Assembly (NCBI GenBank): GCA_013396915.1
Contig: VWZL01001967.1
Coordinates: 418,551 to 482,550, forward strand
Length of the DNA: 64,000 nt
DNA from: Stercorarius parasiticus
Taxonomy: Eukaryota; Chordata; Aves; Charadriiformes; Stercorariidae
Direction: 5' to 3'
The translations under genes and the position numbers were made by a program. The notes under the pieces were generated by a model. It had not been told where the DNA came from. It was given only the letters and a program-made list of their open reading frames with translations, and did not search any database. Position 1 is the stretch's first letter; the number at the start of each line of letters is the position of its first letter. Below, in pieces: positions 1-11,650 of this stretch.

Positions 1-3000
1 ACACTTTATTACACTCTTGGTATATATAGTACTGCTTTATACTGATATTTTTGATGGAATTATGTGCTGCTTAGCTTGAATATAAAAACGAGATAGAGGA
101 AAGTGATCTACAAAAGAAATTGGAAGTACAGGAAAGATGAAGTTCTTTTTCTGATTAGTGTACTTTTGTCTGGTGTAAGAGTAAGATTCACATTCAGAGA
201 ACTAACCAAGAGTACCAGTAGACCACCTAACCCATTTTGTCATATTTAGGACTTTGCTGTTTCTCTGTTCAATGATGCAGTTCATTCAGGGAAAATATTT
301 TCAAAAGATTGTAAGCTCAGAGCAAGCCACTCACAGGAATTTTTCATCATTGAGGTTCAAAGAGTTTAGACCAATTGCTTTACGAGACTCAAATTTTGAT
401 CAGAATAGCCAAGCTGTTCCATCTAAATTCTGCTGTAAATTGCTATATTTGTTGTTGATCTAGCACTAACTTTTAGTGTGAATGTACTCCTTCTTCAGAT
501 GTAGGTGTTTGCTTCTTTCTCATCCACTGGTGATGTTTCTTCCTTTTGCCCTAAATACATTTCGTAGCAGTTTCTGAGATTTTTTTGTCGGAGATGAAGT
601 ACAAATTGCTGAATAACCAATCAGATAGGGAGAGGACAGAAGAATGGATCAGGATTGCAATAAGACAGAGGTCTGATGTGGAATGGAGAAATTTATGAGT
701 TGCAGCGTTTGATAAATACTTGGGTAAATGTGAGAATCCATCGGTTTGTGTATGGTAATTTTTTATTTGACTGTCATACCTGGTAGTTGATGTTCTAACT
801 CACATAAAACTCATCTCTGCAGAGAATTCTGAGTTTTCCGAGTATCTTTACAATTATTTCCGTTATTACTATTCCTTCCTTTCTTCTTCTTCAAAAAACC
901 ACATGTTCTTACAAAAGTCATAGAGGTAAATAAACTAAAAAGTATCATGAATTCCAACAAAGTGGAATTAATTTAGCTGAATTTTCAAATAATTTTTGGT
1001 AATACTTCTCTACCCATGACCCTGATTTATTACTTGTGAAGTGAATATGAACTGTATGAAAAATTCGGTGATTAGATGGAAGCAAATCTATGTCTGCTAT
1101 GGAGAATGATTGGAATAAGTTTTGTTCTTTGCCTGTTCTCTATGTTAGTACTTTATTGTATTCTTATATGGTTTTTGCAGTTAAATAATCATCATAGCAA
1201 TACTATAATACTTAAAATAGGACCTCTGCACTAGCAAAATTTATATCTTTGCCTTAAAATAATTAGTTTTTTGTTTTGAAATCTAATATTTGGTTCTTCA
1301 ACAGCTCATGTGATTTACTGTTAAAATAAGTGACAGAATCATACTCTCAATTTAGTTATTATCCTGTAAGTGACATAAGCAACTCAAAGAACTTGAGCCA
1401 AAAAGTTAAATAAATTATATTATCAAGGTCCATTTTGTAGTGCAAAGTTTTGCATGAAATCTAAGCATCAGTAGATAGCACTAACTAGTAGTAACACCTG
1501 AATAAATGTTTAAGTTAGCAAATCAAAATCTTTTTAAATTATAATGCAGTTATTTTTTATTATAAGCATGTGAACTGTTAAATAATGTATATTTACATAA
1601 AGCTTCGGACTATACATTTTTTGTCACTTCATGCTGGTAGGGAATCATGGGAATTATTGAAAGTGTAAAAAATCTATAAATGTTGTTTTCGGTTTTCCAA
1701 AGGCTGTAAATTTATTTAAGAGTTGTTTTAAATTTAACATAGCACCGATAATTAAATTTGTTTTGTTGTTGTGCCATATAACATTCTTCTTTTCTTTAAA
1801 GCATCTAAACACCTCAGTAGCTGAGATTTTTTGCTTTGGTACTGCATTTAACCCAATGATGGAGAGAAATGTTAGGAGCTTTATTCAAAGCAGAGTAGAA
1901 CACATGACAAAATCCTAGCAAGACATGTGAAGAGAAGGAAAATACAGCTAAGACTGCCACTTGTTGGCAAGCACTGCAACATGGTATAAAGCCTGGTTCT
2001 CTGAGTCGGTGTTTTTCTTTCCCTCTGAAATTTGTGGTTGAGGAACTAGTCAGCAGCACTGTATAAAAGCAGGAAGAAATTCTGGAATTTACGCATGAGG
2101 GTATAGTCTTTGCAAACCCAGTGGCAAGAATTTGGTGAGTCTAGTCTGCTCCACATCACATTGTGGTTGTCCTACATAGCTGGGATTTAACTGCTCGCTA
2201 TCTACTTGAATCTAGATATGAAAATACTGGATTCCTCCTTTTAGATTTTAGGATGACTAAAACAATTCCAGCATGAATTGGAAATGTTTCTCCATCCCAG
2301 ATTAGTAAATAAAAAGGGGCAGATTGCTAGGTAACATTGTGGTGAACAGACTTTAAACTAAATACCTGCATACTGTAGTGGCAGACATCCACAAGACAAC
2401 TTTGATGAGTTGTTCAGCGAGCACGAACAAAACATTTAGCAACTGATAGAGGGAAAGAGAAAAAACATTTATTTGATTTCTTCAGAAAGCACACACATCT
2501 GCTTGTTCTCCTACAGATATTGATTGTGTTAGAAAACACTACTTAGAGGACTTTTGCAATAGGAAGTGGGGCAGGAAAGCATCTTGTGGACTGAGGATTT
2601 TACAAAACTCAGAATAAAATACTGGCTATTATAAAACCAACAAGAACTGTAAGTTAGGCATTGGAAACAGATACATGTGTTTATGTAGAGTCATTGCTCC
2701 ACAATATGATGTATCACTTGTTAAATGGTAAGTGGTTCAGAGAACTGATGAAAAGACTCAAACATCCTCTGCATTGTGGGATTTCAAGCTGAGCCCACTG
2801 AGAGTTCTTGATAAGGACTGTTACAACCATAAAAAAATGCTCTCTCTCATGCTATCAAAATAAGAATAATTTAGGTTTATTCATTTCATGAGTAGTAGTT
2901 TTAGTGCTGATTAGTGTGGATAGGTTAAAATATTTTCAGGGGTTTAGATCATGCAGAGTTTCAATGAAGATATTGCCTTTTGAACAGACCCCAAAACCTC

Positions 3001-6000
3001 AGATGGTTTTACATGATTTTGAGATCCCAACCATGTGTCTTCTGGAATGAACAGGGAAGGACACTGATGTTCTCTTCTTAAACAATATCAGGACCTGTTT
3101 GTATCAAACAAAGCTACTGCAAAGGTTCTGTTCAGTCAAAGGAGGCATAAAAGACCAAGCCCATGACCCAGAAAGGGTGACTGTGAGGTGCCTCATGGCG
3201 TGGGAGCTGGAGGCGGGAACTGCGAGGAGGAGCCGAGAGGGCAGGCAGTAGGTGCTGGGGGTGGTCCTGGGTGGGAAGAGGTAACCTGGGGGCCAAAGTG
3301 ACTCCCACAGCTCTGTGAGCGTTCCCAGGGTCAGAGTGCTGGGTACCACAGCATTTTGGCCAGAAAGCCAAGAAGCAGGGAAATGAGAGGGGAGGAAATT
3401 TAGCCTGGCGATCATTTTTAGAGTGATAAAGCTCTTGATAAACACGCAACACATTGGAGTGTCCAGTGACTTCTGAGGCTTGTTGTATGCTAGTAGTGAG
3501 CAGCAGGTCGTTCCTCCCAGCCCTGGAAAAGCCTGTCTGCTCATATGGCCGTTCAGCATGTCTCTGAACTCTGCCTGCGCATTCTTCTTTTCAGACTTCA
3601 AAATAATAAATTAGATCAGAAGTTAATGCTCTGATTATATTTATAGGAGAATTTATCTTTTTTGTTCTAGCAAAGCTAATAACATACAAGGCAGGCATCC
3701 AGCTTTCAAAAATGCATGAAATTCAGTGGTTTTATAATGCTTTTAGAAAGGAATGGATTCGAACCAGAGAAAGCCATTATGTATCCCCCAGTTGTGTTCA
3801 TTCCTCTAAACAATCATTAAAAACAGGCCAGGTTGTTTTTTGAAGTGAATGCTTTCACTTGTCTGTATTATTAAGATTGTTCATACAGACTGTTGCTGCC
3901 TCCAGAAAAAAGAACAAATATTTTTTTCAGCTCTTCCCTGAGCTTCTTATAACAAGTGCTGGTGATCAATTAGCTAGTTCATTAAAAAGTTATGAATTAT
4001 TTTATTGAGGCAAGCAATTCTGAATCAAAGAACCCAATTCACAGATCTAGGTTGAAGCACATAATTGGCATGTATTTTAGGATCGCTGTTAAAGCTATAA
4101 AAAAGATTTACTAGGGAAGGAATGGATCCAAAAACCCTAAAGGAAGGAATATGTTATTTGTGTGACTCAGTGTTACAGAAAGACTCATTTAATACTAAGG
4201 TCTTATCTACATTAAAACAAAAAACTGAAATAAATGTAAACCTCCTTTGATTTAACTTCTTTAGCAAGAAGTTATCCTTCATCTGATACACATAAATTAC
4301 ACATGGTATTATTGCATTTCTTCTGCTGTGATTTTCATTCCTGCTATCAAAGATGCATTTTTATTAAATCATTCAAATTTAGTTGAGAAGTCGAGACTGT
4401 GTTAACTGTAAAACAAAATTGTATAAGTATGTTCAGCACATTGCGGAGATCCACAGTGAGTCTGGGCTTGAAGCCCCAGTTCTACATACAGTTGTGCGTT
4501 TGCGACTTACTGGGAAACCTTAGACACGTGCTAGGAGGACATGCTGGAGCATTTGCAGGGTGAAAGAGAGGAAAGGCACATTATTCAGAGGATCTTTTAG
4601 AAACACCGATGCATAGTTCTGAGTTTACAAGTGGGCCAAATCTTGAATCTTAAGGAAAGGAGTTTGGGTTAAGAAAAACTTTATTTTTTAAATACTTGGG
4701 AAAAGTTATTTACTAGTGAGTTTTTGCAAGATTTCTTTAAGGAAAAGAAAGCAATTTTTGGTTTTCAGCTGAGAGGTATAAATAATCAAGTCTTAAATAT
4801 ATTAAAATGTGCTTAGAATCTACTTTCTGTTATAATTTTGATTGCTTGATTGCCACAATGTAAAAGCTTCTGTAGCTGATATTACTGTTGGACTTTGTGT
4901 GATGGCATTGAGGCATTTTTTTTCAACTATTAGCCTTCCCAGGGGTTCTTTTCAGACAAAATGTTATGCATCAGCTCTTATTCGAATGTAAGCCTATTGA
5001 ATAGCATTCTCCACTCTGCCAACTTGGCAGCAAGTTCTTGTGCTAATAAAAGAGGTTACCCCAGATAGAGATCCCAGATGTGCCTGAACTACTTTTATTA
5101 GAACTATGGAGGGGCTCAGTGTTTCCTTCTAACTGTTTTCAAAAAAGGTGTGGGCTTGCCTTCATAATTGCCCAAAGAATTGTATTACATCACTGGAATT
5201 TTTTTCCTCAAAGTGAATAAAATGTTAGATGTGTTAGCACAGAACACAGCTCAGGAAATACTGGTGTTCAAAACAACAAATGCCTTTTGCCACAATACAA
5301 ACCTTGATTTGACCCTACTGAATTCTGTTGAGAGAGAGGAGAACATTGCTGTTTAACAGTGAGTTAAAAATACCTTTGTTTTGTTACATATTGATGAGAT
5401 TCAGTATCATCATTAGAATAAGTAATAATAGAAGTTTCTGAGAACAGCAACATACCTGTGGCGTATGACATTCTTGACTATAATATCAGTTATTCCTTGA
5501 AACCGCTGAACACTATTTGTTGTGTAGAATCATTATTGTACTTAGTGATAAAGCCAACTTAGTGACTGCCTGATACAGGGCTATTGTAGACTGAAATTGC
5601 TAACATCAATATTCTATTTTTTTGGGGTGCTACATCGTGATTAGCAGATTAAAAAGAAGTTTTACTGCTAAAAATGTATTCCAAATTTCTCCACGCTATT
5701 TACTTGAATGTGTTTGCTATAGTTTTAAAACTGCAAGAAATAAGGTTATCTGACTGAGATTCTTAGTAAAATAATATCCTTTGTTAAACTCACTGCTGCT
5801 ATCCATAAATCATAAATAAAAAAGATGTTTAGAATCTTAAATCATAATCTTGATTTTCCCTTCAAGGCCACGAGCTTCCTGTTGAAATCTTTATTGTTGT
5901 CAAAATGTGAATAGAGAAAACAAGGTTTTAATTAAAATAGTTCATTGCTTGCTTTTATTGTTCATCTTATTATTAAATTACGAAAAATGAATGGTGCTCT

Positions 6001-6473
6001 AATTTCTGGTCATGTCTCTCATTGATTTTTATTGTAATTGCGTCAGATATAAAAAGAAAGAAACTGCGCAGTGTATTCATTTCATAGTGAAACTCATGAT
6101 AGTATTCCATTTCAGATTTTCAAAAACAGGGTTTGACTCAAAGACTGCCATTAGTTTCAATGGGCTTTGGATCAGGCACAGGGTTAACAGCTTATTTTTC
6201 AAACAACTAGAAAGAGGTGTAAATGTCAAAGGTGATAGCTATACTGTGAGTTCCATAAACTACAAAAAAAGTTACTACGAAAGCTCTATTTTTCTTTAGT
6301 TTAACAGCTTCTATGAAAACAGTGTTAATAAGTATATCAGGAACAGTATATAATAATGAATCAGATACACAAAAAAAAACCTTTAAAACTCCTTTTATAT
6401 AATAATTGGAAAGTTAAAAGTGACTTAAAATCCCTGACTTCTCATGCTGTGATGTAAATTGTATTTTTTTTAG
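1..6473 (+). other. SLC25A21: 3' part of an upstream SLC25A21 intron
   Basis: This is A+T-rich intronic DNA. I looked for the preceding exon, which should encode the first PLDVVK carrier signature, and did not find it. The intron therefore begins before the window. It holds a G+C-richer patch around 3130-3560 with unrecognised open frames, a regulatory-looking block at 3760-4080, and an ancient repeat scrap near 6130-6185. It ends with a T-rich tract and TAG at 6471-6473. Confidence 0.7.
6130..6185. repeat. Ancient dispersed repeat scrap ('TTTCAATGGG...GGATCAGG' type)
   Basis: The segment carries TTTCAATGGGCTTTGGATCAGG. This resembles a short motif (TGAAGTCAATGGG followed by GGATCAGGCC) that recurs in bird, crocodile and turtle DNA. 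Other scraps of the same type occur in this window near 7170, 20140, 43490 and 52313. I cannot name the family. The copy is short and diverged. Confidence 0.4.
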
Positions 6474-6557
6474 GTTCCAAATTCAAAGAGGGAAAACTGA
6501 TCCGACCGGTTACAAGAGCCTGGGGGACTGTTTTAGGACTATTTTCCAACGAGAAGG
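6474..6557 (+). CDS. SLC25A21: SLC25A21 coding exon, end of helix 1 and matrix loop of repeat 1
   Basis: The exon is 84 nt. It starts with the last base of a split arginine codon after an acceptor TAG (6471-6473) and ends two bases into a glycine codon before the donor GGTAAGAG at 6558. The frame reads FQIQRGKTDPTGYKSLGD, then CFRTIFQREG. This matches human residues about 41-67, FQIQRCATDPNSYKSLVD onward. The segment follows the PX(D/E)XX(K/R) signature of repeat 1, which lies on an exon outside the window. It forms the matrix-side loop and the start of the amphipathic matrix helix. Substitutions relative to human are conservative. The identification is firm because the next four exons continue the protein in order. 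Confidence 0.93.
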
Positions 6558-7169
6558 GTAAGAGTATATGTTTTTAAAATTGTCAATTTTATGTGACCTT
6601 TTTTAATCACCCATTTTCCAGACATTAGACCCTCTTTATATTCCACCCTTTTTCGCAATTGCCAGGATTTGGCAAACATGTAGTCTTACATAACGAGCAC
6701 AATTTGAGAAGTCTTAGCGTTACTTACACTCACAATGCCAAATTTTGCTATTAGGATATGCTTAAAGACCACAATTTACAGCGGTGTAGAGACACCGGGG
6801 CAAACACTGCTTCAGTACTGGGAGCAGGATGGCCGCACCAGTGGAGTGCAGTATCTAGGCTCTTGTATCTTCTTGTCCTGATTTTCTGAACTAGCTCAGC
6901 CTGAGGCATTACCAGTTCAGTGAACTTCAGAACTTGTTTCTAAGCTCGGATGAACTAGCATTCCCGGTTAGCCATGGTAGACAATGTTTCCAGGACCTGC
7001 GTGAATAAAATTCCATGGCTTTTCAGGTTGAAAGAATATGGAAAAGGATTTATGGTCCTTACTCACCTGAATCATACTGGTTTCAGAAGGTACCACTGCT
7101 CCGAGCCTGAGCTCCTCTAAGGGACTCGGGCTCTGATCCAGAAGGGCATTTAAATACACGCTTAATTTT

Positions 7170-7235
7170 ATGAGCAGTCCAGTTAAAGCCAGTGAATGTA
7201 ATGGGACTGATCATATGCTTAAAGTTAAGCCTGTT
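7170..7235. repeat. Ancient dispersed repeat scrap ('CATATGCTTAAAGTTAAGC' type)
   Basis: It contains AATGGGACTGATCATATGC followed by TTAAAGTTAAGCCTGTTAGC. This matches the pattern 'AATGGGACTACTCACATGCTTAAAGTTAAGC' common in sauropsid genomes. A second copy with the same CATGCTTAAAGTTA core lies near 43540. The family was not named from the sequence. Confidence 0.45.
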
Positions 7236-10094
7236 AGCCACGGGAGCTCTTCAGGAGCTAGCCTTTAATCAAGGTAACTCTAATTAGTAAATCCCAGCTT
7301 TGGGTAGCTGGCAGGCTTTCCATAAGAACTTTGTAAATACAATAGCAACCCATTTTTTATCCATATATTCATCAAAATGGAACTGTTCTTAGATATACTG
7401 GCATAGATACCATGTGTGGAGGCAGCGTAGGTATAGTGAGGCACAGAGTTCTTGTGTCCACAAGCTGTACCGGAAGAACAGAGGTGAGACAAGCAGTGAA
7501 AATGAAGAACTAGACCAGTTTTGTTTCTTGTAGTGAGCTGTAGCTAAGCTACGTGACATAAGTACTTAGATATGGAACTGGATGGTTTGAATTGCTAAAG
7601 CGGGGAGATGTACAGAAGTTTCATTAAGGTATCGAGAGAGGGAATTGTCACATTTGCCCTTATCAGTGGTAAATTCACTTTTGATGAAAGATTAATCTTG
7701 TGCGTTATCACTACAAGGCGTTAAAAAGCATAACAGCTAAAAAGATTTCACAAAAAATGATAATTTGTGACTTCTGGGGTTTTCTAAGCTGAGTATATGT
7801 TAATTTTTATTGCTTCTCAAAAGAAAACTATGGTTTTGTAATAGGAAAGTATTAATATCTGCAGTCATGTCAATCTGTTTTTAAATATGGAACTAGTTTC
7901 AATATTTAAGTCAGTGAGCATGAAAATGCTATTTATCTCACTGAAACTCACTGGTATTTTTATTTTGTTGAACTAGTCACAAAATGTAAAATTAAGAATG
8001 GGTAGACATATTGGAGAATTAATCTAAATCAAGACACAGCTTCCAAGTTAATTGATTTTAGCATCTTATTTTATTACCTACATTATTATATTGTGTAAAC
8101 GTGTATTTGTACGACCTGCATGTATAAAATAGTAGTAGGACACTGCAAACTTCAATGTACCATACAAAATAGAATTCCCTTACTATTTGGGGGAGAGGGA
8201 GAAGGAAACAGCTACTCTGTTTCAGTTGTTTTACATGTAGTGCTTTTTGAGTGCTTTTCAGAGACATAGCTGTCACTTATTCTATGGATTTGATTCCATT
8301 ATTATTTTCCCAGTGTTCAGGCAGTGTACTGCCTAACACACATAAACTGTTTCACTGTGGAGAAACAATGAAGGCTCTGAGCACAGTAGTCACTTGTGAA
8401 TGAACTTCAGAAAGGAGAAATTAAGATTGTTGGGTTGTTCTGTTGTTTGGGTTTTTTTCTGTAGAATGCTTGTGCCCCAATACTGGAACCAAAACGGAAT
8501 ATTTTTTTATATTTATATCAAGGCAAGACTCTCTAAGCAGGAAAAGAAGGTGATTACATGAAATTATGATAGATTTAAATCACAGTTTAGCAGTGGATTG
8601 CACTAAATTTCTGTCGAGCTAGAGCTAATAGAGTTTTACTTGCCTGTTGCAAAAGCAGTCAACACTGATCTAATCAAAAAGCAAATTCTGCGAAAACCAG
8701 CTTTTCTCCAGGACGTTAGACAGAGGCAGAAGGTCACATTTAAACAGTCACCAATAGTAAGCACTAGGAAAAAAGGACACGAAGAATCTCCGATTCAAAA
8801 TAATCTTAAATTTTGGCTAAAAATATAAAATCAACTAATCAACTAATCCTGAAAAACCTGTTTCAGTCCATGAGTCTTGCATTCCCATTTGTACAAGTTG
8901 TCTGGTGACTTTGACACTTGTGAGGGAAGTGAGAGAGGTGACTGTGAAGTATTTTAGTTGGTGGAGACCTTGAATCCTGATTACCCCCTCCTTGAGTGAC
9001 CACAAAAATATGCAAAAGAGGGCACCAAAAAAGAGCTTCACATTTACATACCAAGCAGACAAAAACAATTCATGAGGTGTTCAGATTCAGGTGTGTAAAT
9101 CTGGGAGAAGGGTGTAAGAACTTCATTCATGCCCCTTGTTTATTTCATACTGGCAATATGAAATACCCCCATCAGTGTGTGGCATTTTTAAACTCATTTT
9201 CTGAAATACCGAATTCAGTGTACGCTGACTGTAAGGAATCTAGGTATCTCTCTCCAGCACTCAGAATTCCCTACTGGCATATGTGATTTTATGTTAAGTT
9301 GACTACAGAACAAACTGATTAAATAAAGGAACACAGTGGGAAAAGAAATGTTACTAATGGCCTGCTCCTGAAAATGATTACATTTGGGAATAGTGCTTAT
9401 GCTCATTTGTACTTATTTTTTCAATAGTAGCAACCACATTGAGATAGAATGTCAGAGTCCACTTCAGACAAAACACTTCCTAATGCCTTATTTTTTTCAC
9501 CTTGTTATGTTGAGGTTAAGTATGCAGAACTAGCCTAGGAAGTACTTATTTTTATGAATACATATGCAAATGTTTCACTTGCTGCAATGCCTCTTACTGA
9601 AAATTAACCAGAATTATGTTACTACAGTATCACAGTAGCAACCTGATGATTTCATGGAAAGCTTCTTCATGACAAGTAATGGCCAGGATCTCTTTAACCA
9701 TGCCTCTAATTTTCTCCTCATTATAATGAAAAGGGCAGAAGAAATATTTCCAGTCTAACCACTAATACAACATAGTCCTTTTCAAAGAATCTGAAGACTC
9801 CTTTATCTTCACAAAATACTAGAAATTTCTTAACCAGAAAAACCACACAAAAAAAAAAGCCCTACAAAAGCTCCCTTCCCCCAGACTTTGAGCAGCTCTT
9901 TAGAGGAAATAAATTTTCTCCATGGGGAATTAAATTCTTCAAAGAAGGATCCATCCCTTGAACTCTTTTCTTGTCTTACAAGAAAATGGGAGCCACAAAA
10001 CATAAAATTTAATTGAGACTCACTAAAGGAAGGCTCAGTCGAGCAGAGCATTAAAGGTCACATAGCTTTCTATTAAAGGGAGGCAGTAATATTA

Positions 10095-10330
10095 ACTTCA
10101 GGGCTTTTGGGAACTTGTGTTGGGAGCATCCAGTCTCTGCCAATTGCACGGGGGCCGCAGCGATACGAATCCTCTCAGGTGGTGAGCAATCTCTGCTCAG
10201 CTGGATTCACTAGGAGCCGTGCGTCCGAGCTTCTCTGGTTTCGCTTATGAGATGATGCATGAATTGACAGATCTTTGACAGCAGAGGTAAACCCACCAGG
10301 AGCATATCTGTTTATTGAGGAGTGACAGCT
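10095..10330. promoter_or_regulatory. Candidate conserved regulatory block
   Basis: This non-coding block has mixed composition, several CpGs, and two TTGACAG/TTTGACAG motifs close together (about 10264-10282), resembling MEIS/TGIF-type homeodomain sites. The surrounding intron is plain A+T-rich sequence. The call rests on texture and motif density only; alignment to other birds and mammals was not possible. Confidence 0.25.
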
Positions 10331-11199
10331 TTATAGCCAACATAAAAATAATCTCATGTTTATTGGGGAAAATGTTTGGATACAGGATTAACTGAAACCA
10401 TTAATAGAGAAAACTTTAAGTTCTTAGATCCTACAAATAAGATGTTAGATTACATTAAATGATCGATTTTTGTACCTTCGTCATCTTTACTGCATTTGTA
10501 TTCTCTCGCTTTTTTTTTGATAATGACTTAGGTTTGAATATGAAATGTAAGAATAAACCAACAGTCTAGCTGAATGTATATGTTGCATTTATATTAAAGA
10601 CACGTGGTGTTGTGTCTCGTATTAAGAATGGAAAATTACGCCCATCTGCACTGTCTTAATTTGCAGTTACAACATTAAAATGATGGATGCTGTTATTTTG
10701 AGTCTGTAAACAACTTTTTTCTTATAAACTTGGATTTTCATGGGCTCATAATTTTAACAGTAAATGTTCTGGGTTACAGTTGGCTTTTTTGGTAGGCACT
10801 CAGTCAAGAAACCTGTTACTTTCTCATTCATTGCTTAAGTTCCTTGAAATAGAAAGGGTAGTAGTGTCCTGTTTCCAGTTTTATAACTCAACACTTGAAT
10901 AAGTTACAGTTTAAAGTGCTGTTAGCCTTTCCTAGAACTAGACGGTCCTGGGAAAGCGCAAAACACAATTGTCGTTGATCACTTGAGGCTTCATTACTTC
11001 TACTGAGTTATTTAATTATTTATGTTTAATTTGGTTTGGGAAGGAGCAATTACCTCCATGTTTACACAGCCCAATAGCTTTATAACTATTCCTGTCTTGT
11101 TCTCAGCACCGCCTTACCACTCTCTTATACCTATCATTGTCTGTATGACCACACCCCTTTTTTTTAATAAGCGACACCCTGACTCATACGTTAGTGGGA

Positions 11200-11650
11200 T
11201 TAGGTTATAAAGCTGCACAAAACTTGTCAGCTATGGGTGGAGTAGGTGGGAGAACAGCCAAGACTAAGCAGGAGCTGGATGAGTGCGGAGCTGTCAGCAA
11301 ACATGCAAAAGCTGGAGGGCTCCTGGTTTACGTGGTATCAGTGATCGTTCATCAATTAAGGAATTTGCCAGCACTCTCCTTTGTCCTGACTCTGTCCGTA
11401 GGCTGTCTGTCGTGGTAACAAGTGCTTGAGAGGCTACAGCAGTGCTCTCCAGCCCTGGCTCTCCCAGCTGGCTGCAGATGATTCTCTGCTGCTTCTAATT
11501 GCCAACAGGTCGGGGAAGGAGACTTGCAGGATTGCCAGCCCTGCAGGCAAGCACCGGCCTCTGGCGCTCACCAGCAATCATCACCGCCCATTCCTGGGGC
11601 CCAGCTGGATGTGTGCTCTTCCAACTGGGCTAAGGAGACCTATCAGAAGG
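11200..11650. other. G+C-richer intronic stretch with chance open frames
   Basis: The stretch is richer in G+C than its surroundings and has several overlapping + strand open frames of 70-130 codons. None resembles a known protein and none has paired splice borders. I take the open frames as a by-product of base composition. Confidence 0.4.

Noticed and set aside
3104..3601. Longest open frame in the window (165 codons, minus strand), with an overlapping 106-codon frame.
   Set aside because: It lies in a G+C-rich patch. The translation is low in recognisable motifs, matches no family I know, and has no splice or promoter context. It is best explained by composition.
3745..3800. GGATTCGAACC, the reverse complement of a tRNA T-loop sequence.
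   Set aside because: No acceptor stem, anticodon arm or D arm can be formed around it on the minus strand. It is a chance match.
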